A stretch of 64,000 nucleotides of DNA from Streptomyces liliiviolaceus (GTDB taxonomy: Bacteria > Actinomycetota > Actinomycetes > Streptomycetales > Streptomycetaceae): positions 2,852,001 through 2,916,000 of the forward strand of contig NZ_JAGPYQ010000001.1 of assembly GCF_018070025.1 (NCBI RefSeq), read 5' to 3'. Of this stretch, positions 24,921 through 33,807 are shown piece by piece. The position numbers were made by a program, and so were the translations under genes. Under the pieces are notes generated by a model. It did no database searches. It saw only the letters and a list, made by a program, of their open reading frames with translations, and was not told where the DNA came from. Every line of letters starts with the position of its first letter. Position 1 is the first letter of the stretch.

Positions 24921-25010
24921 CCTCAGGGGCGCGGGGAACTGCACACTCGACTGCATCCGGCCTGCGGGGACGCTTTCAAGGAGCGCGGGGAACTGCGCGG
25001 CCGGCCACGA
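24921..25010. repeat. Two reversed copies of the GCGCAGTTCCCCGCGCCCC repeat
   Basis: AGGGGCGCGGGGAACTGC at 24925-24942 and GAGCGCGGGGAACTGCGCGG at 24981-25000, the second followed by the family's usual CCGGCCACGACGGACCCGCAG tail (first 20 bases are diagnostic). They lie between convergent genes. Confidence 0.8.
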
Positions 25011-25088
25011 CGGACCCGCAGTCACCCCGCTACCGCAAGCGCACAGGCACAGGCGTACGCAGGGGCGAACGCCCGGAGGGGCGACCCG

Positions 25089-26261
25089 TCAGGACTTCGC
25101 CCGCTCGCGGGCGAGCTCCGTCGCGTCCCGCCGAAACGCCCACTCCATCTTCGGCTCCATCGCGAAGCGGAACATCCGCTGCACCAGGGGCGTGCACAGC
25201 GCGGTGATGACCGCCGCGGCGAAGACGGACACGAAGACCTCGCCGACCGGATGGCTCAGCCAGGCGTAGTCGTCGTACCAGCCCCAGAAACGGGACCCCT
25301 TGGCGAGGAAGCCGTGCAGCAGATAGCCGTACAGCGTGCCCGCCCCGAGAACCGTGAACCACATCTTGCGCCGCGGCACCCACGCGAAGAAGCACGACGT
25401 GAGCACCATCGAGCAGCCGAACATCGCGAGCGTCATCACGACACCGGCCCACCAGGGCGCACCCAGCTCCTGGGCGCTGTCACGGTGGTAGAACCACGCC
25501 GAGTTCATCCGCGGCCCCGCCCAGTACGCGAAGGCCAGCGTGAGCGCGAGGACCGGCACCGACAGGATCCGGACCTCGCGGCGCCGCATCAACTGGAAGT
25601 GCTCGGGCTTCATGAACAGGCCCACGACGAAGAACGGCAGGAACTGCAGGACCCGTTGGAGGTCCAGGTCGTCGCCGATGTCGGGGGAGACGGAGGCGAG
25701 GACGGCGATGGCGAGAGCCAGCGGTACGGGCCAGCGCACGACCTTCCACAGCGGGACCGTCATCCGCCACACGAACAGCGCGACCAGGAACCAGGTGAGA
25801 TACCAGGGGTCCAGCAGGCTGATCGGATGGCTCGGATCGTCGTCGGCCCACCTCTTGAAGAGGGAGTACGCCACCTCGAAGAGGACGTACGGCACGACGA
25901 CACCCGTGATCAGCCGGCGCAGCCGGTCGGGGCGCATGTCGAAACTGCGGGAGAAGTAGCCGGAGATGATGATGAAGGCCGGCATGTGGAAGGTGTAGAC
26001 GACCATGTAGAGCGCCTCGGCGGCGCGGCTGTGGTCGGTCAGCGGTTCCCAGGCGTGGCCCATCGCGACGAAGACGATCGCGAGGTACTTGGCGTTGTCG
26101 AAGAAAGCGTCACGCTGTTTGGCGGGTCTGACCTCCGGCGCGGCGGCGGCGCCCGCGTCCGGCGTTCCTGCTGGTCGCGGACTCGGTACTCCCGGCGCCG
26201 GTGACTGTGCCGGTGGGAGTGGAGCCCTCTGTTGGCCGTGCGGACGGAGCGAGTTCGTCAC
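25089..26261 (-). CDS. Acyltransferase-3 family membrane protein (OafA/OatA-like)
   Basis: A 390-residue membrane protein. After a Pro/Ala-rich cytoplasmic N-terminus of about 50 residues come about ten helices. DAFFDNAKYLAIVFVAMGHAW carries the family's catalytic-region His (GH), and FHMPAFIIISGYF is the second hallmark. Members O-acylate sugars, peptidoglycan or antibiotics using a cytosolic acyl donor. No SGNH domain is fused. The start is GTG 26261, with GGGAGG five bases ahead. The target cannot be assigned from neighbours. Confidence 0.82.
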   Translation of the reverse strand: MTNSLRPHGQQRAPLPPAQSPAPGVPSPRPAGTPDAGAAAAPEVRPAKQRDAFFDNAKYLAIVFVAMGHAWEPLTDHSRAAEALYMVVYTFHMPAFIIISGYFSRSFDMRPDRLRRLITGVVVPYVLFEVAYSLFKRWADDDPSHPISLLDPWYLTWFLVALFVWRMTVPLWKVVRWPVPLALAIAVLASVSPDIGDDLDLQRVLQFLPFFVVGLFMKPEHFQLMRRREVRILSVPVLALTLAFAYWAGPRMNSAWFYHRDSAQELGAPWWAGVVMTLAMFGCSMVLTSCFFAWVPRRKMWFTVLGAGTLYGYLLHGFLAKGSRFWGWYDDYAWLSHPVGEVFVSVFAAAVITALCTPLVQRMFRFAMEPKMEWAFRRDATELARERAKS

Positions 26262-26312
26262 AGACCCTCCCACCAGGAGCCGGGGGAGACGATCCGCGAC
26301 CTCGCCGCGCAT

Positions 26313-26849
26313 GCGGGGGACGAGGCGGCGTAGGACATCTGAAGCACCCTAGCGTTGTCTGTGGGATTCCGTAAAACCCCTGAGTCGAATCCTGCTTATC
26401 GTCCCTCGGGTACCCAGGATTTGGTGAAGTTGACATGGCAATGACTATGGCGAGCGCCACATCCGGCAGGGGTGTTACGTCCTGATTCGTCACGACTAAA
26501 CATCGCATACCACCCGCGGGCGACTCTGGTGGAATGTCCGATCGAGTCGGCTTTAGTGCCCTGTTACACCCCTGCCCGGCAGGGTGCGGGTGTGCCTGTG
26601 CCAACAATTCGAATTACCTGCGAACAGGTTGTGTGCGCAGGTGTGTGGGCATGGAAACGATCTTTCTGAATTCCTCGTGGGAGGGACGCCTCGAATTGCC
26701 GTGCGGGGCCTGGCCGTTCACGTCGGTGACCGATGGATGCCTCACCCGCCGCATACGGCGGCCCTGTTGGTGGCACGATGGTTCTGGCGGGGGTGTGCGG
26801 GGTTGCACCTCCGGGCCGGGAGCGGACCGACCGTAGGGTGTGATCAGTT
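26313..26849. other. Intergenic stretch of lower GC without a supported gene
   Basis: A 537-base gap between divergent genes. Its GC is visibly lower than the surroundings, and the open frames crossing it, such as 26534-26836 (+), lack the strong third-position GC bias of real genes here. Visible elements are an isolated TTGACA (26432-26437) and a dyad ACCTG-CGAA-CAGGT (26616-26629). It must hold the promoters of both flanking genes; a non-coding RNA is possible but unsupported. Confidence 0.5.
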
Positions 26850-27044
26850 GTGGCCATTTCGCTGTCAGTGGTGCTGCTGTTGGCGATCGTCCTGGTGGTG
26901 TTGATACGGGGTGGATCGATCAAGCCGGGGCCGGCGGTAGTCGCCGTCCTCTTCGGCTTCTTCCTAGCCTCCACAGGCATGGCGGACGACATCCAGCGCT
27001 TCCTCAACTCGATAGCGGAGACCATCAACTCGATCCAGTTCTGA
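26850..27044 (+). CDS. Small membrane protein, unknown function
   Basis: A 64-residue protein: residues 2-20 form one hydrophobic helix (AISLSVVLLLAIVLVVLI), a short RGGSIKPGP loop follows, then a second hydrophobic stretch (AVVAVLFGFFLAST) and an amphipathic C-terminal tail (DDIQRFLNSIAETINSIQF). GTG start with AGGGTG ten bases ahead. Codon usage is strongly GC3-biased, which supports a real gene. No family recognised. The downstream gene starts 313 bases later, so co-transcription is uncertain. Confidence 0.7.
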   Translation: MAISLSVVLLLAIVLVVLIRGGSIKPGPAVVAVLFGFFLASTGMADDIQRFLNSIAETINSIQF

Positions 27045-27357
27045 GCGGGTGCACGGGCCCGGCGATCCATGGGCGCGCGGCGCGGGAGCGGACGGGACGG
27101 CACTGCCCGGACCCGTCGCCCGGCGGATCCCGCGCACGGCCGGCCCGTCGACGACCCCGGAATCGGCCCTTCGTCTTCGCTACTGCCACCGCTTCTGTCG
27201 CCGCCGAGGCCGCGGTCGAGGCGGTGCTCGCGCCCCGGCGCCCGGCACATGAACGTCCGCCCCCAGTACGCCCCTTACGGGCCCCTGCCGGGCCATGGGG
27301 CGCGCGGTGAGGGCGCGAGCGCAAGCGAACCCAGCGAGAGCGAAGGAGTGCGCCGGC

Positions 27358-28242
27358 GTGGACGCGGTGGACGTGGAGGGCGGGTCGGGCGGACTGGGCG
27401 GGTCGGGCGGGGAGACCGTCTGGCGGTTGCGTGAGAGCTGGGAGAGCCCGGTCGGGACCCTCCGATGGGACCGCCTCGGCCCGCGGGACGGCCCACCGGT
27501 GGTGCTGCTGCACGGCACCCCGTTCTCGTCCTACGTGTGGCACGAGATCGCCCCCGCGCTGGCCGCCGAGGGACACCGGGTCCACGTCTGGGACATGCCG
27601 GGCTACGGCGCCTCCGCGAAGAACGACGGCCAGGACGTCTCGCTCAAGGCGCAGGGAGAGGTGTTCGCCGCACTCCTCGACGTGTGGGGGCTCACCGGCC
27701 CCTCGGTGATCGCGCACGACTTCGGGGGCTGCGTATCCCTCCGCGCGCATCTGCTCCACGGGGCGCGGTACCGGCGTCTCGCGCTGGTCGACCCCGTCGC
27801 GCTGGCACCCTGGGGCTCGCCCTTCTTCCGGCTGGTCGCCGCGCACACCGACGTCTTCGGACAACTACCGCCCGCGCTGCACGAGGCCCTGGTCCGTGAG
27901 TACGTCGGCTCCGCGAGCCATCGCGGACTGCGGCCCGACGTCCTGGCCGCACTGGTCGCCCCCTGGACGGGCGACGCCGGGCAGGCGGCCCTCTACCGCC
28001 AGATCGCCCAGGCCGACCAGGCCCACACCGACGAGATCCAGGGCCTGTACCCCTCGATGGACCTGCCCGTCACCGTCTGCTGGGGCGCGGAGGACACCTG
28101 GATCCCGCCCGCCAGGGGAGAGGAACTGGCCGCCCTGATCCCCGGCGCACGCCTGCGCACGATCCCGGCCGCCGGCCATCTCGTACCCCTGGACGCCCCG
28201 GCCCGCCTCCTCGCGGCCCTGCTCACGTTCCTGGGTGATTGA
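27358..28242 (+). CDS. Alpha/beta-fold hydrolase with Asp nucleophile
   Basis: A 294-residue cytosolic enzyme. The oxyanion region is LLHGTPFSSYVW and the nucleophile elbow reads AHDFGG: Asp in place of Ser, as in haloalkane dehalogenases and epoxide hydrolases (HDWGG). Acid candidates lie in WGAEDTWIPP and the base His in AGHLVPLDAP. The PGYGASAKN segment belongs to the same superfamily. Reaction inferred: hydrolysis of an epoxide or C-halogen bond through an alkyl-enzyme ester. The start at 27358 has GAAGGAG nine bases ahead; upstream in-frame codons to 27295 are Ala/Arg-rich and unlikely. Confidence 0.82.
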   Translation: MDAVDVEGGSGGLGGSGGETVWRLRESWESPVGTLRWDRLGPRDGPPVVLLHGTPFSSYVWHEIAPALAAEGHRVHVWDMPGYGASAKNDGQDVSLKAQGEVFAALLDVWGLTGPSVIAHDFGGCVSLRAHLLHGARYRRLALVDPVALAPWGSPFFRLVAAHTDVFGQLPPALHEALVREYVGSASHRGLRPDVLAALVAPWTGDAGQAALYRQIAQADQAHTDEIQGLYPSMDLPVTVCWGAEDTWIPPARGEELAALIPGARLRTIPAAGHLVPLDAPARLLAALLTFLGD

Positions 28243-28321
28243 CGGGTGATCGAGCCGCGGCCGGAAACGCGTCAGGGCCAGGCGGAGGAGGGAACCTCCG
28301 GCCTGGCCCTGAGCCGTACAG

Positions 28322-28392
28322 AGCGGGCGACGGGAATCGAACCCGCGTAGCTAGTTTGGAAGACTAGTGCTCTACCATTGAGCTACGCCCGC
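28322..28392 (-). tRNA. tRNA-Gly (anticodon TCC)
   Basis: On the minus strand a full cloverleaf: acceptor GCGGGCG/CGCCCGC, D-arm GCTC...GAGC, anticodon stem CTAGT/ACTAG with loop CTTCCAA (anticodon TCC), T-arm GCGGGTTCGATTCCCGT. 71 bases; CCA is not encoded. It reads GGA and GGG codons. Confidence 0.95.
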
Positions 28393-28545
28393 ACAGCATG
28401 CACCGCAGGTCAGTGACCCGCGGTACTGAAGCATCGTAGCGGGTCGTACCCCTTCGCCGCACACCCCGTTCCGATGGGCGGCGATGCCCCCGGAAATGCG
28501 GGCGTGGCACGGTCCCCGGGCATGTACCCTACGTGTCGCACCAGA

Positions 28546-28622
28546 CGGGGTGTGGCGCAGCTTGGTAGCGCGTCCGCTTTGGGAGCGGAAGGCCGTGGGT
28601 TCAAATCCCGCCACCCCGACCA
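28546..28622 (+). tRNA. tRNA-Pro (anticodon TGG)
   Basis: Cloverleaf: acceptor CGGGGTG/CACCCCG, D-arm GCGC..GCGC, anticodon stem TCCGC/GCGGA with loop TTTGGGA (anticodon TGG), T-arm GTGGGTTCAAATCCCGC. The 3' CCA is encoded (28620-28622). Confidence 0.95.
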
Positions 28623-28652
28623 CCGTGCCGGACCACCGGCGAGATCACCTTT

Positions 28653-28681
28653 TTGGGGCGTGTCCCGGCTGCGGCTACTAT
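28653..28681 (+). promoter_or_regulatory. Promoter of tig
   Basis: TTGGGG (28653-28658) and TACTAT (28676-28681) separated by 17 bases, 129 bases before the tig start. Confidence 0.5.
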
Positions 28682-28809
28682 GCAGAATGCGCGCCCGTGT
28701 GTCTGCATTTTTACGTCCCTCAAGGGCCGCCAGTCCGCTGAGGCTCCGCCGTATCCGGCGGTGACCGTCAGCAGAACCCAAAGAAGTCAGCCCCCAAGGA
28801 GACCGAACC

Positions 28810-30213
28810 GTGAAGAGCGCCGTGGAGACCCTGAACCCGACCCGGGTTCGGCTCAGCATCGAGGTGCCCTTCGAGGAGCTCAAGGACAGCCTCGACGCGG
28901 CGTACAAGAAGATCAACCAGCAGGTCACGGTGAAGGGGTTCCGGAAGGGCAAGATTCCGGCTCGTGTCATCGACCAGCGGTTCGGCCGCGGTGCGGTTCT
29001 TGAGGAAGCGGTCAACGACGCGCTTCCGAAGTTCTACACCGAAGCGGTCAACGAAGCCGAGCTGAACGTCCTCGGCCAGCCCGAGGTCGACATCACGGAG
29101 CTGAAGGACGGCGAGACGCTGAACTTCACCGCCGAGGTCGACGTGCGCCCGACGATCGAGATCCCGGACTACTCCGGCATCGAGGTCGAGGTCGACGCCG
29201 TCGAGGTCGGCGAGGAGGACATCGACAAGGCCGTCGAGGAGCTGCGTGAGCGCTTCGCCTCGACCGCGCCCGTCGAGCGTGCCGCCGAGGAGGGTGACGT
29301 CGTCACCCTCGACCTGGAGGCCAAGGTCGACGGCGAGGTCCTGGAGGACGGCGTCGCGAGCGGCGTCTCCTACACCATCGGCTCCGGTGAGCTGCTGGAC
29401 GGCATCGACGAGGCCGTGAAGGGCCTGGAGGCCGGTGGCGAGGCCACCTTCTCCTCCGAGCTCAAGGGCGGCTCGGCGGCCGGCAAGGAGTCCGAGGTCA
29501 CCGTCAAGGTCAGCCAGGTCGCCAAGCGCGAGCTGCCCGAGCTGGACGACGACTTCGCGCAGCTCGCGTCGGAGTTCGACACCCTCGAAGAGCTGCGTGC
29601 CGACAGCCGCAAGCGCCTTGAGAACATGAAGCAGTACGACCAGGCCACGCAGGCCCAGGAGCGAGTCCTGGAGAAGCTGCTCGAACTGGTCGAGGTGCCC
29701 GTCCCCGAGAAGCTTCTTGAGGACGAGATCAACACCCGCAAGCACAACCTTGAGCACCACCAGCTCGGTCAGATGGGCCTCGACCTCGAAAAGTACCTGG
29801 AGATCCAGGGCAAGACGGCCGAGGAGTTCGACGCCGAGACCAAGGAAGCGGCGGTCAAGGGCATCAAGACGCAGTTCGTCCTGGACGAGCTCGTCAACAA
29901 GGAGAAGCTGAACGTCAACCAGGAGGAGCTCACCGAGCACCTCATGCGGCGTGCGGCTTCCTCGAACATGTCTCCCGACCAGTTCGCCCAGGCGGTCGTC
30001 GAGGGTGGCCAGGTCCCGATGCTGGTCGGCGAGGTCGCCCGCGGCAAGGCGCTTGCCGTGGTCGTCGAGGCCGCCACCGTCAAGGACACGAACGGCGAGG
30101 TCGTGGACCTCGACGACGAGGACGAGGACGAGACCTCTGCGGATGCCTCTGCCGAGGGCTCGACGGAGGAGGCCGCCGAGGCCGCCCCCGCCTCGGAGAA
30201 GACCGAGGCCTGA
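28810..30213 (+). CDS. tig: Trigger factor, ribosome-associated chaperone and prolyl isomerase
   Basis: A 467-residue protein with the three-domain plan. The ribosome-binding N-domain carries the signature GFRKGKIP (about 43-50). The FKBP-type isomerase domain spans about 160-240 ([32 protein letters not shown]). The helical C-domain forms the chaperone cradle. The last 40 residues are highly acidic ([13 protein letters not shown]), longer than in E. coli. It meets nascent chains at the exit tunnel. It stands directly upstream of the Clp protease genes, the usual bacterial order, but a strong terminator follows it. GTG start with AAGGAG upstream. Confidence 0.96.
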   Translation: MKSAVETLNPTRVRLSIEVPFEELKDSLDAAYKKINQQVTVKGFRKGKIPARVIDQRFGRGAVLEEAVNDALPKFYTEAVNEAELNVLGQPEVDITELKDGETLNFTAEVDVRPTIEIPDYSGIEVEVDAVEVGEEDIDKAVEELRERFASTAPVERAAEEGDVVTLDLEAKVDGEVLEDGVASGVSYTIGSGELLDGIDEAVKGLEAGGEATFSSELKGGSAAGKESEVTVKVSQVAKRELPELDDDFAQLASEFDTLEELRADSRKRLENMKQYDQATQAQERVLEKLLELVEVPVPEKLLEDEINTRKHNLEHHQLGQMGLDLEKYLEIQGKTAEEFDAETKEAAVKGIKTQFVLDELVNKEKLNVNQEELTEHLMRRAASSNMSPDQFAQAVVEGGQVPMLVGEVARGKALAVVVEAATVKDTNGEVVDLDDEDEDETSADASAEGSTEEAAEAAPASEKTEA

Positions 30214-30240
30214 CCGCCTCACAGCGCGCACGCACGCACC

Positions 30241-30272
30241 GCGGGCCCCCAGGACACGTCCTGGGGGCCCGC
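30241..30272 (+). terminator. Terminator of tig
   Basis: A 15-bp perfect stem (30241-30255 and 30258-30272) with a two-base loop, 28 bases after the tig stop. Confidence 0.85.
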
Positions 30273-30294
30273 GGCCCTCTGGGGGCCCGCAGGG

Positions 30295-30600
30295 CCCCGT
30301 CAGGGGGCGCGGGGAACTGCGCGGCTAGCCCCCTCCGGCCCGCAGCCGCGTCTGCCTCCGAGGGGGCATCGGCGGGTGCGGCTTGTGGTGGGTTGCTCGC
30401 GCAGTTCCTCGCGCCCCTGAAGGGCCCCGGCGGGCCCGGCCCCGCCGGGGGCGCGGGGAACTGCGCGGCCCGCCCCCACCGGGCCGCGGTCGCGTGTGCC
30501 TCTGAGGGGGGATCGGCGGGTGCGGCTTGTGGTGGGTTGCTCGCGCAGTTCCCCGCGCCCCTGAAAGGCCCCTGCGGGGCCTGCCCCCACCGGGGCCGCG
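30295..30600. repeat. Cluster of four copies of the GCGCAGTTCCCCGCGCCCC repeat
   Basis: Alternating orientations: reversed near 30301-30325, forward near 30396-30420, reversed at 30447-30470 and forward near 30540-30562. Between them are repeated TGCGGCTTGTGGTGGGTTGC and GGGCCGCGGTCGCGTGTGCC segments. The cluster fills the gap between the tig terminator and the clpP1 promoter and could fold into large hairpins. Nothing in it is coding. Confidence 0.8.
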
Positions 30601-30700
30601 GTCGCGTGTGCCTCCAAGGCGGCGTCGGCGGGTGCGCCCCCGGGCGGAAGGGAGCGGGCTGAGGTCCGTGTAATCCCTGCTGGACCCAGCGGAGCGCATG

Positions 30701-30714
30701 CGCTCACAGCGAAC
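30701..30714 (+). promoter_or_regulatory. ClgR-type operator upstream of clpP1-clpP2
   Basis: CGCTCACAGCGAAC; its complement GTTCGCT-GTGA-GCG matches the published Streptomyces ClgR consensus GTTCGCYNNNNGCG. ClgR activates clpP1-clpP2 and is itself a Clp substrate, so the site would give feedback control. It lies 168 bases before the clpP1 start; a TAGGGT (30753-30758) further down could be the -10. Confidence 0.75.
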
Positions 30715-30881
30715 AGTTCCTTCTGCGGGATTCCCCGGAGGGACCCGCGCGTTAGGGTCCATGAGTACGAGGGCAGGGGAGTCCCCGGAGCCGTCCGACA
30801 CGGCACGCACACGGGGTCCCACGCCCCCAGCAGAAGACGTGTAGACGGCCCGGCGCCGTCGTAAGACGAGCAGGTGGATAC

Positions 30882-31499
30882 GTGACGAATCTGATGCCCA
30901 CAGCCGCCGGCGACCCCATCGGTGGTGGCCTCGGCGACCAGGTCTACAACCGGCTGCTCGGCGAGCGGATCATCTTCCTCGGCCAGGCGGTCGACGACGA
31001 CATCGCCAACAAGATCACCGCACAGTTGCTGCTCCTTGCCTCCGACCCGGAGAAGGACATCTACCTCTACATCAACAGCCCCGGCGGCTCGATCACCGCC
31101 GGCATGGCGATCTACGACACCATGCAGTACATCAAGAACGACGTGGTGACGATCGCGATGGGCATGGCGGCCTCCATGGGCCAGTTCCTGCTGAGCGCGG
31201 GCACTCCGGGCAAGCGCTTCGCGCTGCCGAACGCGGAGATCCTGATCCACCAGCCCTCGGCCGGTCTCGCCGGTTCCGCGTCGGACATCAAGATCCACGC
31301 CGAGCGGCTGCTGCACACCAAGAAGCGGATGGCGGAGCTGACCTCGTTCCACACCGGCCAGACGGTGGAGCAGGTCACCCGCGACTCGGACCGGGACCGC
31401 TGGTTCGACCCGATCGAGGCCAAGGAGTACGGCCTCATCGACGACATCATGCCCACCGCTGCCGGAATGCCGGGCGGCGGCGGTACCGGCGCGGCCTAG
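30882..31499 (+). CDS. clpP1: ATP-dependent Clp protease proteolytic subunit 1
   Basis: A 205-residue serine peptidase. Catalytic triad: S98 (MAASMG), H123 (LIHQPS) and D172. The conserved [19 protein letters not shown] and the hydrophobic groove residues that dock ClpX or ClpC loops are present. In actinobacteria ClpP1 and ClpP2 form a mixed tetradecamer, needed for growth control, differentiation and degradation of regulators such as ClgR. GTG start with AGGTGG upstream. It is followed 100 bases later by clpP2 on the same strand. Confidence 0.95.
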   Translation: MTNLMPTAAGDPIGGGLGDQVYNRLLGERIIFLGQAVDDDIANKITAQLLLLASDPEKDIYLYINSPGGSITAGMAIYDTMQYIKNDVVTIAMGMAASMGQFLLSAGTPGKRFALPNAEILIHQPSAGLAGSASDIKIHAERLLHTKKRMAELTSFHTGQTVEQVTRDSDRDRWFDPIEAKEYGLIDDIMPTAAGMPGGGGTGAA

Positions 31500-31599
31500 G
31501 ACGGCCCAGCGCCGACCGGGCGCCGGCGCAGGCCGGCGCCAGCCGCTCCGAGACCCCAGCCGACCGCCTCAGCCCTTATCAGGCTCTTCAGGAGACACA

Positions 31600-32280
31600 G
31601 TGAACGACTTCCCCGGCAGCGGACTGTACGACCGCGCGCAGGCCGAGTACACGGGTCCTCGCGCGGAGTCCCGCTACGTCATCCCGCGCTTCGTCGAGCG
31701 CACCTCGCAGGGCGTGCGTGAGTACGACCCGTACGCGAAGCTGTTCGAGGAGCGCGTCATCTTCCTCGGCGTGCAGATCGACGACGCCTCCGCCAACGAC
31801 GTCATGGCGCAGCTGCTGTGCCTGGAGTCGATGGACCCCGACCGTGACATCTCGGTCTACATCAACAGCCCCGGCGGCTCCTTCACGGCGCTCACCGCGA
31901 TCTACGACACGATGCAGTTCGTGAAGCCGGACATCCAGACTGTTTGCATGGGTCAGGCCGCCTCCGCCGCCGCGATCCTCCTGGCGGCCGGTACGCCGGG
32001 CAAGCGCATGGCACTTCCGAACGCGCGCGTGCTGATCCACCAGCCCTACAGCGAGACCGGCCGCGGCCAGGTGTCGGACCTTGAGATCGCCGCGAACGAA
32101 ATCCTCCGGATGCGCGGTCAGCTGGAAGACATGCTGGCCAAGCACTCGACGACGCCGATCGAGAAGATCCGCGAGGACATCGAGCGCGACAAGATCCTCA
32201 CGGCCGAGGACGCCCTCGCGTACGGTCTGGTGGACCAGATCATCTCGACCCGGAAGATGAACAACGCCGCGGTCGCGTGA
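31600..32280 (+). CDS. clpP2: ATP-dependent Clp protease proteolytic subunit 2
   Basis: A 226-residue ClpP paralogue. Triad S122 (GQAASAAA), H147 (LIHQPY) and D197. The N-terminus is about 25 residues longer than that of ClpP1 ([17 protein letters not shown]), as is usual for ClpP2, and may be processed. It pairs with ClpP1 in the active barrel. GTG start with GGAGAC eight bases ahead. It is separated from clpX by a strong hairpin. Confidence 0.95.
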   Translation: MNDFPGSGLYDRAQAEYTGPRAESRYVIPRFVERTSQGVREYDPYAKLFEERVIFLGVQIDDASANDVMAQLLCLESMDPDRDISVYINSPGGSFTALTAIYDTMQFVKPDIQTVCMGQAASAAAILLAAGTPGKRMALPNARVLIHQPYSETGRGQVSDLEIAANEILRMRGQLEDMLAKHSTTPIEKIREDIERDKILTAEDALAYGLVDQIISTRKMNNAAVA

Positions 32281-32304
32281 CGCATCGCTGTATCGTCTGC
32301 CGCT

Positions 32305-32342
32305 CCTTGACGCGGTTCACGACAAAGTGAACCGCGCCAAGG
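32305..32342 (+). terminator. Hairpin between clpP2 and clpX (partial terminator or processing site)
   Basis: Stem CCTTG-A-CGCGGTTCAC (32305-32320) with complement 32327-32342; one A-C mismatch, six-base loop. It lies 24 bases after the clpP2 stop and 98 before clpX. It may reduce readthrough so that clpX is mostly expressed from its own promoter. Confidence 0.6.
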
Positions 32343-32440
32343 GGGGCCCGAACGGGGGGCTCGGCAAGGTACCGTCGGACATAAGGCAGCACCAGGAGCC
32401 GCTGGACCTAGGCGTCTCCCAGGCGAAGGGGAAGCACACC

Positions 32441-33727
32441 GTGGCACGCATCGGTGACGGCGGCGATCTGCTCAAGTGCTCGTTCTGTGGCAAGAGCCAG
32501 AAGCAGGTCAAGAAGCTCATCGCAGGCCCTGGTGTGTACATCTGCGACGAGTGCATCGACCTCTGCAACGAGATCATCGAGGAAGAGCTCGCTGAGACGA
32601 GCGAGGTGCGCTGGGAGGAACTTCCCAAACCCCGGGAGATCTACGAGTTCCTTGAGGGTTACGTCGTAGGCCAGGAGTCCGCCAAGAAGGCCCTCTCGGT
32701 CGCGGTGTACAACCACTACAAGCGGGTCCAGGCCGGCGAGAACAGCACCGGTCAGAACCGCGAGGACGCCATCGAGTTGGCGAAGTCCAACATCCTCCTG
32801 CTCGGCCCCACGGGCTCGGGCAAGACGTTGCTCGCCCAGACGCTGGCCCGCATGCTGAACGTCCCGTTCGCCATCGCGGACGCGACAGCGCTCACGGAGG
32901 CGGGATACGTCGGCGAGGACGTCGAGAACATCCTGCTGAAGCTGATCCAGGCCGCGGACTACGACGTCAAGAAGGCCGAGACCGGCATCATCTACATCGA
33001 CGAGATCGACAAGGTGGCTCGCAAGAGCGAGAACCCGTCGATCACGCGCGATGTGTCGGGCGAGGGCGTCCAGCAGGCACTGCTGAAGATCCTGGAGGGC
33101 ACCACGGCCTCCGTTCCTCCGCAGGGCGGACGCAAGCACCCGCACCAGGAGTTCATCCAGATCGACACGACGAACGTGCTGTTCATCGTGGGCGGCGCCT
33201 TCGCGGGCCTGGAGAAGCTCGTCGAGTCCCGGGCCGGCGCCAAGGGCATCGGCTTCGGCGCGACGATCCGCTCCAAGAAGGAACTTGAGGCGAAGGACCG
33301 CTTCGAGGACGTCATGCCCGAGGACCTGGTGAAGTTCGGGATGATCCCCGAGTTCATCGGCCGCCTCCCGGTCATCACGTCGGTCCACAACCTCGACCGC
33401 GAGGCCCTCCTCCAGATCCTGGTGGAGCCGCGCAACGCACTGGTGAAGCAGTACCAGCGCCTGTTCGAACTCGACGGCGTGGAGCTGGACTTCGAGCGCG
33501 AGGCCCTCGAAGCCATCGCGGACCAGGCCATCCTCCGCCAGACCGGCGCGCGCGGCCTGCGCGCCATCATGGAAGAGGTCCTCCAGGCGGTGATGTACGA
33601 GGTCCCGTCCCGCAAGGACGTGGCCCGGGTCGTCATCACCTCGGAGGTCGTCCGTTCGAACGTCAACCCGACGCTCATCCCGCGCGACGCGCGGGGCCGA
33701 GGTCCGGGCGAGCAGAAGACCGCGTAA
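32441..33727 (+). CDS. clpX: ATP-dependent Clp protease ATP-binding subunit ClpX
   Basis: A 428-residue AAA+ unfoldase. The N-terminal zinc-binding domain has C13, C16, C35 and C38. Walker A is [10 protein letters not shown], Walker [10 protein letters not shown], pore loop GYVGED, and the ClpP-docking IGF loop appears as GIGFGA. It unfolds tagged or regulatory proteins and feeds them to ClpP1P2. The GTG at 32441 is the conserved start ([16 protein letters not shown]); an in-frame extension back to 32327 crosses the hairpin and is not used. Confidence 0.95.
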   Translation: MARIGDGGDLLKCSFCGKSQKQVKKLIAGPGVYICDECIDLCNEIIEEELAETSEVRWEELPKPREIYEFLEGYVVGQESAKKALSVAVYNHYKRVQAGENSTGQNREDAIELAKSNILLLGPTGSGKTLLAQTLARMLNVPFAIADATALTEAGYVGEDVENILLKLIQAADYDVKKAETGIIYIDEIDKVARKSENPSITRDVSGEGVQQALLKILEGTTASVPPQGGRKHPHQEFIQIDTTNVLFIVGGAFAGLEKLVESRAGAKGIGFGATIRSKKELEAKDRFEDVMPEDLVKFGMIPEFIGRLPVITSVHNLDREALLQILVEPRNALVKQYQRLFELDGVELDFEREALEAIADQAILRQTGARGLRAIMEEVLQAVMYEVPSRKDVARVVITSEVVRSNVNPTLIPRDARGRGPGEQKTA

Positions 33728-33750
33728 GCGGCGCGCACATACGCGAGTCA

Positions 33751-33789
33751 CGGCGAAGGGCCCCGGTCACCGACCGGGGCCCTTCGCCG
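33751..33789. terminator. Bidirectional terminator after clpX
   Basis: A 17-bp perfect stem (33751-33767 and 33773-33789) with a five-base loop, between two convergent genes. Confidence 0.9.
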
Positions 33790-33807
33790 TTGCGTGTGCC
33801 GCGTCAC

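Noticed and set aside
26534..26836. Cys-rich ORF in the low-GC gap
   Set aside because: Contains a TTA codon, weak GC3 and no ribosome site; Cys content follows from base composition.
28322..28622. tRNA pair as an integration site with an adjacent mobile island
   Set aside because: No integrase, no direct repeat of a tRNA 3' end, and the neighbours on both sides are normal chromosomal genes.
30761..30844. Short ORF between the clpP1 promoter region and clpP1
   Set aside because: No ribosome site, and its ATG is too close to the candidate -10; no conserved residues recognised.
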